A DNA stretch of 40,280 nt from 66-474 sp035249175 (GTDB taxonomy: Bacteria; Pseudomonadota; Gammaproteobacteria; Xanthomonadales; Rhodanobacteraceae), in NCBI GenBank assembly GCA_035249175.1, contig DATFGT010000106.1, positions 1 to 40,280 of the forward strand, read 5' to 3'. Every line of letters begins with the position of its first letter. Position 1 is the first letter of the stretch. The notes beneath the pieces are model-generated. The model had not been told where the DNA came from. It did not search any database and saw only the letters and a program-made list of their open reading frames with translations. Position numbers and translations under genes: made by a program. Shown in pieces: positions 1 to 8,860 of the stretch.

Positions 1-1008
1 CGCATACGCGACCTTGAAATTCGCGGGGCTCGTGACCGGAATCGCGAGCAATTCGTCCTGCACCGCGCGCGCGTCCCGATACCGCGCGAGTTGCAGATAC
101 GCGTATTCAAGGTAGTCCATCGCGTGCAACTGCTCGTCCCACGCTCCGGGCAGGCGCATTTCCGCGGCAAAGCGTTTGGCCGCGCTTTCGGCTCTGCGAT
201 TCGAAGCAACCGACTCGTCCCACAACCCCAGCCGCGTGAAGATGTGCGAGGGCATGTGCTGCGCATGCGGCACCGCCGGTGCAACGTGCGCATAGCTGCG
301 CGCCGCGCCCAATGCGTATTTCGCCAGCGGCGGCGAATCGTAGGCGTGGATCAGGTAATGCAGCGCACCTGGATGATTCGGCTCGACGGCCAGCACGTGA
401 TTCAACAAGTCAGCCGCCTCGCGTTCGCGGACATGCGATTTGTCCGGGGGTTCAGCTTGCGCGCTGGCCAGCAGTGCAAGCGCGTAGAACGCCGCGGCCT
501 CGGGTTCGCGCGGCGAACCGGCGTGGACCCTCGCCATCGCCTGCTCGTAAGCCAGCACGCGTTCCCGATAGTCGGCCGAACCGTCGGCCCCGTAAAACGC
601 CGCGAGCGCACCCAGCCACGCCGCTTCCTGTTGCGTCTGTTGTTTCGCGGCGCGGGCTTGCGCAAGCAGCGCACGGCCACGTGCCAGCACTTCGCTGTCG
701 GGACGGTCCGGCCACAGCGGATGCCAGAGGCTGAGGGCCTGCCCCCACCGCGCCATCGCACAATCGGGATCGCGCGTGGCGATCCCGGCAAACGCGGCTT
801 CCGCTTTTTCATACCAGAACGAATGCAACAGCGTCGTGGCCTGATCGAACGCCCGCTGCTCTCCACGGCAGGAGACCGGGAAGTGCACGTGGCCGATCAT
901 GCCCTCCCGCGCCGTCGCCACGGGATGTTCGTGCTGCAGCGCGGCCGAGGCTGCCGACGTGCCCATCAAGCACAACGCAACCAGGATGACCCGATATGTC
1001 CGGAACAT
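1..1008 (-). CDS. Tetratricopeptide-repeat protein, secreted (3' end cut by window edge)
   Basis: An open frame of 336 codons begins at ATG 1008 and runs off the left edge without a stop, so the C-terminus is missing. The first 22 residues form a Sec-type signal peptide (basic MFRTYR, hydrophobic core, Ala-Ser-Ala before the likely cut). The mature part is a series of helix pairs with Ala/Leu/Tyr spacing typical of TPR units, including an RDPDCAMARWGQALS stretch and a VEPNHPGALHYLIHAYDSP stretch. This resembles the family of periplasmic TPR proteins with a conserved HxPSHIF motif (here MPSHIFTRLGLWD). Molecular function is unknown; a scaffold role is only what TPR folds generally do. A GGGAGG Shine-Dalgarno lies six bases before the ATG and fixes the start. 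It is co-directional with clpB, whose stop is 143 bp upstream, but has a plausible promoter of its own. Confidence 0.85.
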   Translation of the reverse strand, partial: MFRTYRVILVALCLMGTSAASAALQHEHPVATAREGMIGHVHFPVSCRGEQRAFDQATTLLHSFWYEKAEAAFAGIATRDPDCAMARWGQALSLWHPLWPDRPDSEVLARGRALLAQARAAKQQTQQEAAWLGALAAFYGADGSADYRERVLAYEQAMARVHAGSPREPEAAAFYALALLASAQAEPPDKSHVREREAADLLNHVLAVEPNHPGALHYLIHAYDSPPLAKYALGAARSYAHVAPAVPHAQHMPSHIFTRLGLWDESVASNRRAESAAKRFAAEMRLPGAWDEQLHAMDYLEYAYLQLARYRDARAVQDELLAIPVTSPANFKVAYA

Positions 1009-1057
1009 GGCTACCTCCCGGCAGCCGCACGCATTGGCGCCGGTCATGATCGAGACC

Positions 1058-1085
1058 AGAATAATCGTTCTGCGCCGGCGGGCAA
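1058..1085 (-). promoter_or_regulatory. Predicted sigma-70-type promoter for the TPR gene
   Basis: On the minus strand TTGCCC (1085-1080) is followed after 16 bases by TATTCT (1063-1058), each matching four of six consensus positions. It sits about 50 bp before the ATG at 1008, whose GGGAGG ribosome site is strong. The call rests on sequence only; transcription from the clpB promoter could also reach this gene. Confidence 0.35.
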
Positions 1086-1151
1086 GTGCCGGTTTGGTTG
1101 GCGTGAAGAGGGCGCAGGCGGCTCCTCCCGGGGGGACCGCCCTGATCGATC

Positions 1152-3749
1152 TCAGCGCTTGTGGAACACCAGCTTGCCGTGCTCCGCATCGACGCGGATG
1201 GTGTCGCCACCGACAAATTCTCCGGCAAGGATCTTCGTCGCCAGCGGGTTCTCGAGTTGGCTCTGGATCGCACGTTTCAGCGGGCGTGCGCCGTACACGG
1301 GATCGAAGCCGACGTTGCCGAGCAGCACCAGCGCGCCGTCGGAAATTTCCAGGTCGATCTGGCGTTCCTGCAGACGCTTGGCGAGATACTGCGTCTGCAG
1401 CCGGGCGATCTCGCGGATCTGCGCCTTGTCGAGCGGGTGGAAGACCACGATCTCGTCGAGGCGGTTGATGAACTCGGGCCGGAAGTGCGCCTGCACCACG
1501 CCCATCACCGCGGCCTTCATCTGCGTGTAGGCTTCCGGCGAATCCTCGTCGATGCCACTGGATGCGATTTCCTGGATCTGCTGCGAGCCGAGATTGGAGG
1601 TCATCACGATCACGGTGTTGCGGAAATCGACCGTGCGGCCTTGTCCATCGGTGAGGCGCCCGTCGTCCAGCACCTGCAGCAGAATGTTGAACACGTCCGG
1701 GTGTGCCTTCTCGACTTCGTCCAGCAGGATCACGCTGTACGGACGCCGGCGCACGGCCTCGGTGAGATAACCGCCCTCCTCGTAACCGACATAGCCTGGC
1801 GGTGCGCCGATCAGCCGCGCGACCGAATGCTTCTCCATGAACTCCGACATGTCGATCCGCACCATCGCCTCGGTGGTGTCGAACAGGAAGCCCGCGAGCG
1901 CCTTGCACAATTCCGTCTTGCCGACGCCGGTCGGACCGAGGAACAGGAATGAGCCGTAGGGACGATTCGGATCGGACAGGCCCGCGCGCGCGCGCCGGAT
2001 CGCGTCGGACACCGCGCGCACCGCTTCGTCCTGGCCGACCACGTTCTTGTGCAGCGCCTCTTCCATGTGCAGCAGTTTTTCACGCTCGCCTTCGAGCATC
2101 TTCGAGACCGGAATGCCGGTCCAGCGCGATACGACTTCGGCGATTTCCTCGGCGGTGACCTTGTCCTTGACCAGCTTGAACTCGCGCTGGTCGGCGGTCT
2201 GCGCGGCGGCGAGCTGTTTTTCCAGCGCGGGCAACTGGCCATACTGGATTTCGCTCATGCGCGCGTAGTCCTGCCGGCGTTGCGCGGCCTCGAGTTCGTG
2301 GTGCGCCTTCTCGATGTCTTCCTTGATCTTGGCATCGCCCTGGAGCGTCGCCTTTTCCGATTTCCAAACCTCGTTCAAATCCGAAAATTCACGCTCGAGT
2401 TTTTCGATGTCGGTTTCCAGATCGGCGAGGCGCCTTTTCGACTCCGGATCCTTTTCCTTCTTCAGCATCTCGCGCTGGATCTTCAACTGGATCAGCCGGC
2501 GTTCCAGGCGATCCAGTTCCTCCGGCTTGGAATCGATTTCCATGCGGATGCGGCTGGCAGCCTCGTCCATCAGGTCGATGGCCTTGTCGGGCAACTGCCG
2601 GTCGGTGATGTAGCGATTCGACAACGTGGCCGCCGCCACGATCGCGGGATCGGTGATCTCGACGCCGTGGTGTACCGCGTAACGTTCCTTGAGGCCGCGC
2701 AGGATCGCGATGGTGTCCTCGACATTGGGTTCGCCCACGAACACCTTCTGGAAGCGCCGCTCGAGTGCGGCGTCCTTCTCGATGTACTTGCGGTATTCGT
2801 CCAGCGTGGTCGCGCCGATGCAGTGCAACTCGCCGCGCGCCAGCGCGGGTTTCAGCATGTTGCCGGCATCCATCGCGCCCTCGGCCTTGCCCGCGCCGAC
2901 CATGGTGTGCAATTCGTCGATGAACAGGATGATCTGGCCTTCCTGCTTGGCGAGGTCGTTGAGCACGCCCTTCAGGCGTTCCTCGAACTCGCCGCGGAAC
3001 TTGGCGCCCGCGATCAGCGCGCCCAGGTCGAGCGCCAGCAGTCGCTTGTTCTTCAGGCCCTCCGGCACTTCGTCCTTGACAATGCGCTGGGCGAGGCCTT
3101 CGGCGATCGCGGTCTTGCCGACACCCGGCTCGCCGATCAGCACCGGGTTGTTCTTGGTGCGGCGGCTCAAGACCTGCACCACGCGGCGGATTTCCTCGTC
3201 GCGCCCGATCACCGGGTCCAGCTTGCCGGCCTCGGCGCGCGCGGTGAGGTCGATGGTGTATTTCTCCAGTGCCTGGCGCTGGTCCTCGGCACCTTCCGAC
3301 TGCACTTTCTCGCCACCGCGCAACTTGTCGATCGCGGCTTCGAGGTTCTGCTTGCTGGCGCCGGCGGCCTTCAGCGCACGACCGACGTCACCGCGATCCT
3401 CGAGGCAGGCCAGCACGAACAATTCGCTCGCGATGAACTGATCACCACGCTGCTGCGCCAGTTTGTCGGTGAGGTTGAGCAGTCGGTTGAGCTCGTTGGA
3501 GATATTGATGTTGCCTTCCTGTCCCTTGACACTCGGCAACTTGTCCAGGATTTCGCCCACCCGCTGGCGCAGCAGCGGCACGTTGACGCCGGCCTGCGCC
3601 AGCATCGGCGCGGTCGAGCCACCCTGCTGGTCCAGAAGCGCCGCGAATAGATGCGCGGGCTCCAGCATGTTGTGGTCGCGCCCGACCGCGATGGATTGAG
3701 CGTCGGCCAGGGCCTGCTGGAAGCGGGAAGTGAGTTTGTCGGTGCGCAT
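1152..3749 (-). CDS. clpB: ATP-dependent disaggregase ClpB
   Basis: ClpB is a cytoplasmic hexameric AAA+ chaperone that, with DnaK, pulls polypeptides out of aggregates after heat stress. The 865-residue product has the full layout: Clp-N repeats (about 1-150), first AAA+ module with Walker A GEPGVGKT at 206-213 and Walker B ending D278-E279, the coiled-coil middle domain (about 400-525) that separates ClpB from ClpA and ClpC, and a second AAA+ module with Walker A GPTGVGKT at 605-612 and pore loop GYVG near 653. The frame is open upstream to 3851, but the family N-terminus MRTDKLTSRFQQALADAQ begins at ATG 3749, downstream of a sigma-32-type promoter, so I use that start. Length agrees with E. 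coli ClpB (857). In E. coli clpB directly follows pgeF; here pgeF lies about 8.6 kb away. Confidence 0.97.
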   Translation of the reverse strand: MRTDKLTSRFQQALADAQSIAVGRDHNMLEPAHLFAALLDQQGGSTAPMLAQAGVNVPLLRQRVGEILDKLPSVKGQEGNINISNELNRLLNLTDKLAQQRGDQFIASELFVLACLEDRGDVGRALKAAGASKQNLEAAIDKLRGGEKVQSEGAEDQRQALEKYTIDLTARAEAGKLDPVIGRDEEIRRVVQVLSRRTKNNPVLIGEPGVGKTAIAEGLAQRIVKDEVPEGLKNKRLLALDLGALIAGAKFRGEFEERLKGVLNDLAKQEGQIILFIDELHTMVGAGKAEGAMDAGNMLKPALARGELHCIGATTLDEYRKYIEKDAALERRFQKVFVGEPNVEDTIAILRGLKERYAVHHGVEITDPAIVAAATLSNRYITDRQLPDKAIDLMDEAASRIRMEIDSKPEELDRLERRLIQLKIQREMLKKEKDPESKRRLADLETDIEKLEREFSDLNEVWKSEKATLQGDAKIKEDIEKAHHELEAAQRRQDYARMSEIQYGQLPALEKQLAAAQTADQREFKLVKDKVTAEEIAEVVSRWTGIPVSKMLEGEREKLLHMEEALHKNVVGQDEAVRAVSDAIRRARAGLSDPNRPYGSFLFLGPTGVGKTELCKALAGFLFDTTEAMVRIDMSEFMEKHSVARLIGAPPGYVGYEEGGYLTEAVRRRPYSVILLDEVEKAHPDVFNILLQVLDDGRLTDGQGRTVDFRNTVIVMTSNLGSQQIQEIASSGIDEDSPEAYTQMKAAVMGVVQAHFRPEFINRLDEIVVFHPLDKAQIREIARLQTQYLAKRLQERQIDLEISDGALVLLGNVGFDPVYGARPLKRAIQSQLENPLATKILAGEFVGGDTIRVDAEHGKLVFHKR

Positions 3750-3784
3750 GGTGGCGGGCCTTTGAGGGGTGAGCCGAGGTCCAA

Positions 3785-3813
3785 AGATGCGGCCGCAAAG
3801 AGCAGGCTTCAAG
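3785..3813 (-). promoter_or_regulatory. Heat-shock (sigma-32/RpoH) promoter of clpB
   Basis: On the minus strand CTTGAAG (3813-3807) and CCGCATCT (3792-3785) are separated by 14 bases. These match the RpoH consensus CTTGAAA and CCCCATNT at six of seven and seven of seven defined positions but one, with spacing in the accepted range. The predicted start of transcription is about 30 bases before the clpB ATG at 3749. RpoH control of clpB is established in other gammaproteobacteria, which strengthens the call. The rest of the 274-bp clpB-otsB gap (3750-4023) shows no gene; an otsB promoter should lie there but I could not pick one out confidently. Confidence 0.75.
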
Positions 3814-4023
3814 CCATTTTTCGCAGGCCCGGCCACGCTTTGGCGATCCAATTCCCACCGCGGGATCGCATTCCGCCGACCGTCACGCGCTGGCGCAACG
3901 CGCGCACGACGCCGTCGCCGCGATGCATGCGGCGATGCGCCGCCCTGCGCAGACGTGATGTGAATGGGGCGTTCACGTCGGGTCCGTCACAATACGCCGG
4001 TGTTTCGCCGATGCTGAGTCGAG

Positions 4024-4797
4024 GTGTCCACTGTCAGCGCCGACATTGCAACGGATTTGCCTGCGCCGCCTGAAACCGGCGCCGATGTCGGCTGGGCGCT
4101 GTTCCTGGATGTCGATGGCACCCTGCTGGACTTCGCGCACCCTCCCGACAACGTGCAGGTCGATGCGCGCCTGCACGACGACCTCGCCCGACTGCATGAT
4201 CGCCTGCGCGGCGCGCTAGCACTTCTGAGCGGGCGCCCGCTGTCGCAACTCGACGCGCTGTTCGACTGGAATCGTCACGCCGCCGCCGGCCTGCACGGCG
4301 CGGAATTGCGCACGCCGGACGGTCGCGAGCGCATCACGGGCGACAGCCAACTTTTCGCGCAGGTGCGATCGCGCGCCGTGGCACTCGTGGCTGCGACACG
4401 AGGCGTCATCCTGGAAGACAAACGTCTGGCGCTGGCGCTGCACTATCGTCAGGCACCGGCCGCGCGGGAGGCCGCGGAACGCATCGCGCACGCGCTGCTG
4501 CAGGACGCGGGCGATCAATTCGTCCTGCAACGCGGCGACCACGTCTTCGAGCTGAAACCGGCGGGCGTCGACAAGGGCCGCGCGCTCGCGGCGCTGATGG
4601 ATGATGCGCCGTTTCGCGACCGTACGCCGTGGATGCTGGGCGACGACCTGACGGACGAAGATGCATTCCGCCACGTCAACGCGAACGGCGGCATCAGCGT
4701 GATCGTCGGCACGCGTCGGCCCACCGAAGCGCGCTACATGCTGGGCGATCCCGCCGCGGTGCGCGCGTGGCTGCACGGCCTGGCAACGGCGAAATGA
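4024..4797 (+). CDS. otsB: Trehalose-6-phosphate phosphatase
   Basis: OtsB dephosphorylates trehalose-6-phosphate in the cytoplasm, the second step of the OtsAB trehalose route used against osmotic and desiccation stress. The 257-residue protein is a HAD phosphatase: motif I DVDGT at 29-33 (nucleophile D29, acid/base D31), motif II SGR at 69-71, motif III lysine K184 in GVDKG, and motif IV GDDLTDED at 206-213 binding magnesium. The small alpha/beta cap lies between motifs II and III. The start is GTG 4024 with only a weak purine-rich ribosome site, so the exact N-terminus is uncertain, but motif I lies about 29 residues in, as usual. It is the first gene of an operon with a GH15 gene (130 bp downstream) and otsA. 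A short inverted repeat (4817-4829) lies in that gap. Confidence 0.93.
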   Translation: MSTVSADIATDLPAPPETGADVGWALFLDVDGTLLDFAHPPDNVQVDARLHDDLARLHDRLRGALALLSGRPLSQLDALFDWNRHAAAGLHGAELRTPDGRERITGDSQLFAQVRSRAVALVAATRGVILEDKRLALALHYRQAPAAREAAERIAHALLQDAGDQFVLQRGDHVFELKPAGVDKGRALAALMDDAPFRDRTPWMLGDDLTDEDAFRHVNANGGISVIVGTRRPTEARYMLGDPAAVRAWLHGLATAK

Positions 4798-4915
4798 ACC
4801 CGGCGACGTCCACGAATCGGTCGAACCGAACTGGTCTTCGCCCCCTCGTCCGATCCTCTTTTCGAAGTGTGTTCGCGGACGAGAGCAGGGCGAGAGAAAA
4901 CGAAGGCCAACGACG

Positions 4916-4921
4916 AGGAGG
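4916..4921 (+). promoter_or_regulatory. Strong ribosome binding site fixing a TTG start
   Basis: A perfect AGGAGG stands six bases before the TTG at 4928. No ATG or GTG in the GH15 frame is comparably placed, so this site decides the unusual TTG start. A strong site with a weak start codon may tune enzyme level relative to otsB and otsA. Confidence 0.75.
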
Positions 4922-4927
4922 CAACCG

Positions 4928-6826
4928 TTGACTGCGAAAACCACCAATGCGAAAAAACCAAAACCGGGAACGTCGCGGGTGCAGCCGGCAAGGCCGGCGC
5001 GCGGCCCGGCCAGCCGCGCGCCCAAGCGCGAGCCGACCGATCCCGACCGGCGCGCCAGCCTCGATCTCGGCATCATCGGCAACGGCACCATCAATGCGCT
5101 GATCGATGCGCGCGGACGCATCGTGTGGCACTGCGTGCCGGCGTTCGATGGCGATCCGGTGTTCTGCTCGCTGTTGTCGCCGCGGTTTTCGGACGCCGGT
5201 TTTTTCGACGTGCTGCTGGAAAACGAGGCCGGCTTCCACCAGCGTTACGCCGACAACAGCGCGGTGTTGGTGACCACATTGACCGCGAAGGACGGCTCCA
5301 GGGTCGAGATCACCGATTTTGCGCCGCGCTACAAGCAGCACGGGCGCACCTTCCACCCGATGCAGATCCTGCGGCGCGTGCGGCCGCTGTCGGGCGCACC
5401 ACGGATCGCGCTGCGGCTGAAGCCGCTGACCGGCTACGGCGCACGCAAGCCGGAGATGACTTTCGGCTCCAATCACGTGCGCTACCTGCTCGACCCGCTG
5501 GTGCTGCGCGCCACCACCGACACGCAACTGCCGATGCTGCGGGACGGCCTGCCTTTCCTGCTCGATCGCGACGTGCACATCGTGTTGGGCACCGACGAGA
5601 CGCTGCACGAATCGGCCGCGCGGTTCTACAACGAGGCCCTGGATTCGACCCTCGATTACTGGCACGAGTGGTCGCGCTATCTCTCGATTCCAGCCGAGTG
5701 GCAGGAAGCGGTGATCCGCGCCGCGATCACGCTGAAGTTGTGCCAGTACGAGGGCACCGGCGCGATCACCGCGGCGATGACGACCTCGATTCCGGAAGCG
5801 TCCGGCACCGTGCGCACCTGGGATTACCGCTATTGCTGGCCGCGCGACGCCGCGCTGTCGGTGCGCGCGCTGAACCGCCTGAGCGCCACGCGCACGATGG
5901 AAGAGTACGTGCGCTACATCTTCAATCTTGCGGTCAAGGAAGAGGGCAAGATGACGCCGGTGTACGGCATCCATTTCCAGGACGAACTGCCGGAGCGCGA
6001 GGAAGCCACGCTGGCCGGCTACCGCGGCATGGGCCCGGTGCGGGTCGGCAACGAAGCCTGGAAACAGCAGCAGAACGACATCTACGGCAGCGTGGTGCTG
6101 GCGGCTACGCAGATGTTCTGCGACCAGCGGCTGGTGCGGATCGCCGGCGAGGTCGAGTACCGGCGGCTGGAACGTTGCGGCGACGCCGCGTGGCGCCTGC
6201 ACGACAAACCCGATGCGGGGCTATGGGAATTGCGCGGGCGCACCTCCATCCATACCTATTCGGCGGTGATGTGCTGGGTGGCGTGCGACCGCCTTGCCAA
6301 CATCGGCACGTGGCTGGGACTCGACGATCGCGTCAGGTTCTGGCGCAAGCGTGCCGACGCCATCAAGCGGAAGATCCTGCGGCATGCGGTGCACAAGGAC
6401 GGCCACTTCGTGGAATCGTTCGACAGCGATCAGCTCGATGCCAGCCTTTTGCTGCTGGAAGGCCTGCGCTTCATCAGCGCCGACGATCCGCGCTTCGTCA
6501 AGACCGTGGACGCGGTCGGCAAGACCCTGATGCGCGACGGCTTCCTGATGCGCTATGCGCACCCGGACGATTTCGGCGCCCCCCAGACCAGCTTCCTGGT
6601 CTGCAATTTCTGGTACGTCGAGGCGTTGATCGCGATCGGGCGCACCGACGAAGCCCGCAAGCTGTTCGAGAAACTGTTGGCGATCCGCAATCCGCTCGGG
6701 TTGCTGTCGGAAGACTTCGATCCGAAAACCGGCGAGCTGTGGGGCAACTTCCCGCAGACGTATTCGATGGTGGGGCTTATCAACGCCGCGCGCGGGCTCT
6801 CCACCAAATGGAGCGACGTGGTATGA
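4928..6826 (+). CDS. Glycoside hydrolase family 15 protein (trehalase/glucoamylase-like)
   Basis: GH15 enzymes are inverting exo-hydrolases that release glucose from alpha-glucans; one branch, studied in mycobacteria, hydrolyses trehalose. This 632-residue protein has a basic, Pro/Ala-rich N-terminal tail (1-45), an N-terminal beta-sandwich (about 45-250) and an (alpha/alpha)6 barrel. Within the barrel are the family signatures WDYRYCWPRDA (298-308), GLWELRG (431-437) with probable general acid E434, and LLSEDFDP (592-599) with probable base E595. There is no signal peptide, so it should be cytoplasmic. The gene lies between otsB and otsA, overlapping otsA by four bases (ATGA). Context therefore favours trehalose, or an oligosaccharide related to it, as substrate, but a glucoamylase-type activity on maltodextrin is possible. 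Start TTG is chosen because of the perfect Shine-Dalgarno at 4916. Confidence 0.88.
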   Translation: MTAKTTNAKKPKPGTSRVQPARPARGPASRAPKREPTDPDRRASLDLGIIGNGTINALIDARGRIVWHCVPAFDGDPVFCSLLSPRFSDAGFFDVLLENEAGFHQRYADNSAVLVTTLTAKDGSRVEITDFAPRYKQHGRTFHPMQILRRVRPLSGAPRIALRLKPLTGYGARKPEMTFGSNHVRYLLDPLVLRATTDTQLPMLRDGLPFLLDRDVHIVLGTDETLHESAARFYNEALDSTLDYWHEWSRYLSIPAEWQEAVIRAAITLKLCQYEGTGAITAAMTTSIPEASGTVRTWDYRYCWPRDAALSVRALNRLSATRTMEEYVRYIFNLAVKEEGKMTPVYGIHFQDELPEREEATLAGYRGMGPVRVGNEAWKQQQNDIYGSVVLAATQMFCDQRLVRIAGEVEYRRLERCGDAAWRLHDKPDAGLWELRGRTSIHTYSAVMCWVACDRLANIGTWLGLDDRVRFWRKRADAIKRKILRHAVHKDGHFVESFDSDQLDASLLLLEGLRFISADDPRFVKTVDAVGKTLMRDGFLMRYAHPDDFGAPQTSFLVCNFWYVEALIAIGRTDEARKLFEKLLAIRNPLGLLSEDFDPKTGELWGNFPQTYSMVGLINAARGLSTKWSDVV

Positions 6827-8196
6827 CCCGCCCCGCCGTGAATCGGCTTGTTGTCGTGTCCAACCGGGTGGCGCAGCCGCGGGAAACGCGCGCCGGTGGT
6901 CTGGCCGCGGCAATGCGCTCGGCATTGAAGGAACACGGCGGCCTGTGGTTCGGCTGGAGCGGCAAGCGCGTGGCGCCGGACGAACGCGCCCTCCACCGCG
7001 AACGCGCGGGCAACATCGACTACGCGCTGCTCGACCTGACCCGCGAGGAATATGAAGGCTATTACCTCGGCTTCGCCAACCGCACGCTGTGGCCGCTGCT
7101 GCATTTCCAGCCGACCGTGATGCAATACAGCCGCGCGCAGTACACGGGCTATCGCGAGGTCAACAAGCTGTTCGCGGAAAAACTCGCGCCGCTGCTGCGC
7201 GACGACGACCGCATCTGGATCCACGATTATCACCTGATCCCGCTGGCCGCCGAGTTGCGCGAACGCGGCATCGGCGCGCGCATCGGTTTCTTCCTGCACA
7301 TTCCGCTGCCACCGCCGGAATTGCTGATCAACCTGCCCTGCCACAGGGAACTGATCGCCACGTTGAGCGCGTGCGACCTGATCGGCGTCCAGAACCGCGA
7401 CGATGCGCGCGCATTGTTCGATTATTTCGCGATCGTGCTGGGCGCGACGCGCTCGCGCGACGATGTCGAGCTGCACGGCCACCGCACCCACATCGCGCCA
7501 TTCCCGATCAGCATCGACACCGCCGAGGTCGCGCGCCAGTCGCGGTTCGCGGCCAACAACGCCGCCGTGCGCAAACTGCACGCCAGCTTGAACGAGCGCC
7601 AGCTCGCGATCGGCGTGGACCGGCTGGATTATTCCAAGGGCCTGCCGCGGCGCTTCGAGGCATTCGGGCGTTTCCTCGCGGAACACCGCGAATGGCGGTC
7701 GCGCGTGTCGTTCCTGCAAATCGCGCCGCCCTCCCGCGAGGAAGTGCCGGAGTACCGCGAACTGCGCTCCAAGCTGGAGCGCTCCGCCGGCGCCACCAAC
7801 GGTCGCTACGCCGACCCGGACTGGGTGCCGATCCGCTACGTCAATCGCAGTTTTGCGCAGGCCACGCTCGCGGGTTTCTACCGCATCGCGCAACTCGGAC
7901 TGGTGACGCCGCTGCGCGACGGGATGAACCTGGTGGCCAAGGAATTCGTGGCCGCGCAACCTGTCGACGATCCCGGCGTGCTGGTGCTGTCGCAATTCGC
8001 GGGCGCCGCGGGGGAATTGCCGCAGGCCATACTGGTGAATCCGTACGATCCCGAAGGGCTGGTCGAAGGTATCGAACAAGGCCTCACCATGCCGCTGGAA
8101 GAGCGCCGCGAACGCTGGGCCGCGATGTTCGAGCATTTGTCGAAACACGACATCAGCGCGTGGCGGCGGAAGTTTCTGGCTGCACTGGCGGGCTGA
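6823..8196 (+). CDS. otsA: Trehalose-6-phosphate synthase
   Basis: OtsA, a GT20 retaining glycosyltransferase, makes trehalose-6-phosphate from a nucleotide-glucose donor and glucose-6-phosphate in the cytoplasm. The 457-residue product has the N-terminal donor-loop glycines in RAGGLAAAM (23-31), HDYH at 134-137, the phosphate-binding VDRLDYSKG at 265-273 (R267, K272) and TPLRDGMNLVAKEF at 362-375, all typical of active enzymes. Its frame is open far upstream, but homology and the ATG overlapping the GH15 stop place the start at 6823, with GGAG nine bases before it. The overlap implies translational coupling to the GH15 gene. The operon order phosphatase, hydrolase, synthase is the reverse of the reaction order of OtsA and OtsB. 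It ends 19 bp from the convergent tesA. Confidence 0.96.
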   Translation: MTRPAVNRLVVVSNRVAQPRETRAGGLAAAMRSALKEHGGLWFGWSGKRVAPDERALHRERAGNIDYALLDLTREEYEGYYLGFANRTLWPLLHFQPTVMQYSRAQYTGYREVNKLFAEKLAPLLRDDDRIWIHDYHLIPLAAELRERGIGARIGFFLHIPLPPPELLINLPCHRELIATLSACDLIGVQNRDDARALFDYFAIVLGATRSRDDVELHGHRTHIAPFPISIDTAEVARQSRFAANNAAVRKLHASLNERQLAIGVDRLDYSKGLPRRFEAFGRFLAEHREWRSRVSFLQIAPPSREEVPEYRELRSKLERSAGATNGRYADPDWVPIRYVNRSFAQATLAGFYRIAQLGLVTPLRDGMNLVAKEFVAAQPVDDPGVLVLSQFAGAAGELPQAILVNPYDPEGLVEGIEQGLTMPLEERRERWAAMFEHLSKHDISAWRRKFLAALAG

Positions 8197-8215
8197 TCGA
8201 CCCGGCCAGCACCGG

Positions 8216-8860
8216 CTATTTTCCCGTTGCCAGCATCGGCGCCAACTTCGCCCAGACATTCGCCAGAACCCGCGGTTGCGCCACGGACGTCGGGTGCAGG
8301 CCATCCGGCTGCATCAGTTTTGGATCGAGCGCCACACCATCGAGCAGGAACGGCACCAGCGAAGCATGGTCGTCGTGCGCAAGATCGGCGTAGATCGTAC
8401 GCAGCCCGGAACGGTATTGCGGGCCGTAATTGAGCGGCAGTTCGATGCCGAGCAGCAGCACACGCGCACCGCTGCCCTGCGTTTCGCGCACCATCTGCGA
8501 AAGATTGGAGCGGATTTCGTACAGCGGCAGCCCGCGCAAGCCATCATTGCCACCAAGCTCCAGGATCACGACGCCGGGCTGGTAACGTTTCAGCAATCCC
8601 GGCAATCGCGTGAGCCCGGACGCGGTGGTCTCGCCGCTGATGCTGGCATTGACGAGCGCGTGTGGCGGACGCATATCGGCCAGGCGTTTCTGCAACAGCG
8701 CGGGCCAGGATGCGCCGACTTCGATGTTGTGGGCGGCGGACAACGAATCGCCCAGCAGCAGGATCGTGCGCGGCTGCGCGGCCTGCGCCGGCAACGCCAC
8801 CCACAGAACAAGGCACCACAAGATGGACAACGGCAGGATGGATGACGGTCGGGCAAACAT
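8216..8860 (-). CDS. tesA: SGNH-family arylesterase / acyl-CoA thioesterase I (TesA), periplasmic
   Basis: TesA-type enzymes are periplasmic serine hydrolases acting on thioesters and esters of fatty acids, with lysophospholipase activity in E. coli. The 214-residue product has a Sec signal peptide ending near AQA (about residue 28), block I GDSLS with catalytic S39, block II G75 in the SISGET stretch, block III GGND (103-106) and block V DGLHP with D186 and H189. ATG 8860 is used because no later ATG would keep the signal peptide; ATG 8869 in the same frame is possible but has a poorly placed ribosome site. The gene is divergent from ybbA, as in E. coli, and the two start codons overlap. Length agrees with E. 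coli TesA (208). Confidence 0.92.
   Translation of the reverse strand: MFARPSSILPLSILWCLVLWVALPAQAAQPRTILLLGDSLSAAHNIEVGASWPALLQKRLADMRPPHALVNASISGETTASGLTRLPGLLKRYQPGVVILELGGNDGLRGLPLYEIRSNLSQMVRETQGSGARVLLLGIELPLNYGPQYRSGLRTIYADLAHDDHASLVPFLLDGVALDPKLMQPDGLHPTSVAQPRVLANVWAKLAPMLATGK

Noticed and set aside
2049..3650. Long plus-strand open frame opposite clpB
   Set aside because: It is the antisense of a conserved gene; high GC third positions open the complementary frame. The translation has no recognisable motif. The same applies to the long frames opposite the GH92, GH35, receptor and GH29 genes.
4798..4927. TCGGT-CGA-ACCGA inverted repeat in the otsB-GH15 gap as a terminator
   Set aside because: Stem is five pairs with no T-run, and the downstream genes belong to the same functional unit.
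4867..8196. A possible 1,109-residue protein ending in OtsA
   Set aside because: The part before 6823 is an Arg/Ala-rich out-of-frame reading of GH15; OtsA homology begins at 6823 with a proper start overlapping the GH15 stop.
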